This document shows, in pieces, positions 63,271 to 64,000 of a DNA stretch of 64,000 nucleotides. Source of the DNA: Epiperipatus broadwayi (taxonomy: Eukaryota; Onychophora; Udeonychophora; Euonychophora; Peripatidae); NCBI GenBank assembly GCA_028023455.1, contig JAQFVV010012400.1:9786248-9850247 (forward strand), read 5' to 3'. Position numbers and translations under genes: made by a program. The notes under the pieces are model-generated. The model was not told where the DNA came from. It was given only the letters and a program-made list of their open reading frames with translations, and made no database searches. Position 1 is the stretch's first letter. The number at the start of each line of letters is the position of its first letter.

Positions 63271-63660
63271 GAAATTATAATTATAACACTACAAAACATC
63301 ATAATTTTTGGGATATTTTAATAATTGTAATAAATGCATTTTTAAATTTTAGAACAGAATTTCCCTAACTTTATGGTGATTTAACAATAATTTGTTTGGG
63401 TTTAGAAATGAAGTTCTATTAACTAAAATGTTTTTTTTTAACCAGCATATGGGTAATCATCTATTAAATTATTATTCTCATCACATTTTTCATTTTAGTT
63501 TTAAAAGAATTTTATTAAGGGAGAATATTGGTTTTTTAATACATTAATTTTTTATAGTACATTGACAAAAAAAGAGTCTATAATGTCACTACTGGGTTGG
63601 TAGTCAATGATTTATGAAAATATTAATCCAGGGTATGGAATAAATCCTGTGGTTTATAGA
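63271..63660. other. AT-rich DNA, no gene seen
   Basis: No feature was recognised. Confidence 0.55.
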
Positions 63661-63666
63661 TTGTTG

Positions 63667-63960
63667 TCATAAGCTATTTGGAAATGTATTGGGCTTTGGA
63701 ATTTGGAATAGATTCCAGGTTTCTTCAAATAAAAATTTGGAGGAAAGGATCATGTCTTTATTTTTGATTTTGTTTAAGAGAGAAATGAATAGACTGTTTG
63801 GGTCTGGTGGAGGATTTGTGAATACTAATTTGCATCTCACATTCCAGATAGAGTGGGTGAGAAATACTGACATTCTTATAATTGGAAATTGTTTACTTTG
63901 TAGAGAATCTTTTAGCGAGAGGATTCTGTAAATATCAGTTTTACTGTTTTGGAAAATTAA
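63667..63960 (-). pseudogene. Possible LINE polyprotein C-terminal fragment
   Basis: The minus strand is open for about 90 codons, ending at 63667, with balanced, protein-like composition unlike neighbouring frames. It contains THSIWNVRCKLVF followed by a variable Pro-rich loop and a helix-like tail ending ETWNLF. An aromatic/basic IW..RC motif near the end of a protein resembles the last part of some non-LTR retrotransposon polyproteins. The match is from general pattern memory only. It may run beyond the window upstream of 63960 on that strand. Confidence 0.35.
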
Positions 63961-64000
63961 AAATTTGATACTACTAAGTCCGGTACATGAGCGAATTATG

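Noticed and set aside
1-64000. CRISPR array, bacterial operon or phage signals
   Set aside because: No regularly spaced repeats, ribosome-binding-site-led gene runs or prokaryotic families; everything recognised is eukaryotic.

Overview
The window is eukaryotic and very AT-rich (by eye about a quarter G+C, not counted). It has almost no intact protein-coding sequence but carries SINEs, LINE remnants, a Ty3/gypsy LTR retrotransposon, a Penelope-type endonuclease fragment, a hAT transposase pseudogene and many microsatellites. This fits the intergenic or intronic DNA of an AT-rich invertebrate animal; I cannot name the species. No bacterial gene organisation, CRISPR array, rRNA or convincing functional tRNA was seen.

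Layout: 1-21 kb is mostly anonymous AT-rich DNA with one candidate host exon (2.43-2.59 kb, resembling an HRG-1/SLC48A1 heme transporter), a 300-bp foldback (5.15-5.46 kb), a LINE 3' end (11.0-11.3 kb) and a tRNA-derived SINE with poly(A) and target-site duplication (15.5 kb). At 19.9-20.5 kb lies a 570-bp element with ~60-bp terminal inverted repeats. At 21.3-22.9 kb a decayed jockey-like LINE reverse transcriptase is split at its YADD motif by a short retroposon. A Penelope-like fragment is at 27.3 kb, tRNA-SINEs at 25.3, 32.7 and 43.1 kb, and a hAT transposase pseudogene at 35.1-36.3 kb, followed on the other strand by a decayed, unidentified coding region (36.4-37.8 kb).

The largest feature is an 11.5-kb minus-strand Ty3/gypsy element (44394-55938) with unusually long LTRs (3157 and 3215 bp) around a 5.2-kb interior holding broken gag, protease, RT, RNase H and integrase. 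It sits inside another copy of the 20-kb TIR element, so the 20-kb copy shows the unoccupied site. After 56 kb there is a promoter-like or LTR-like block (57.8-58.4 kb) and then mostly anonymous AT-rich DNA.

The observation I find most novel is a retroposon family with four copies here (3.15, 12.0, 21.7 and 63.2 kb). The copies keep the same two ends but have interiors from nothing to ~300 bp, so total length runs from 59 to 353 bp. Each is flanked by a 12-14-bp direct repeat. The genes do not form a pathway; the window is a record of nested transposition and decay.
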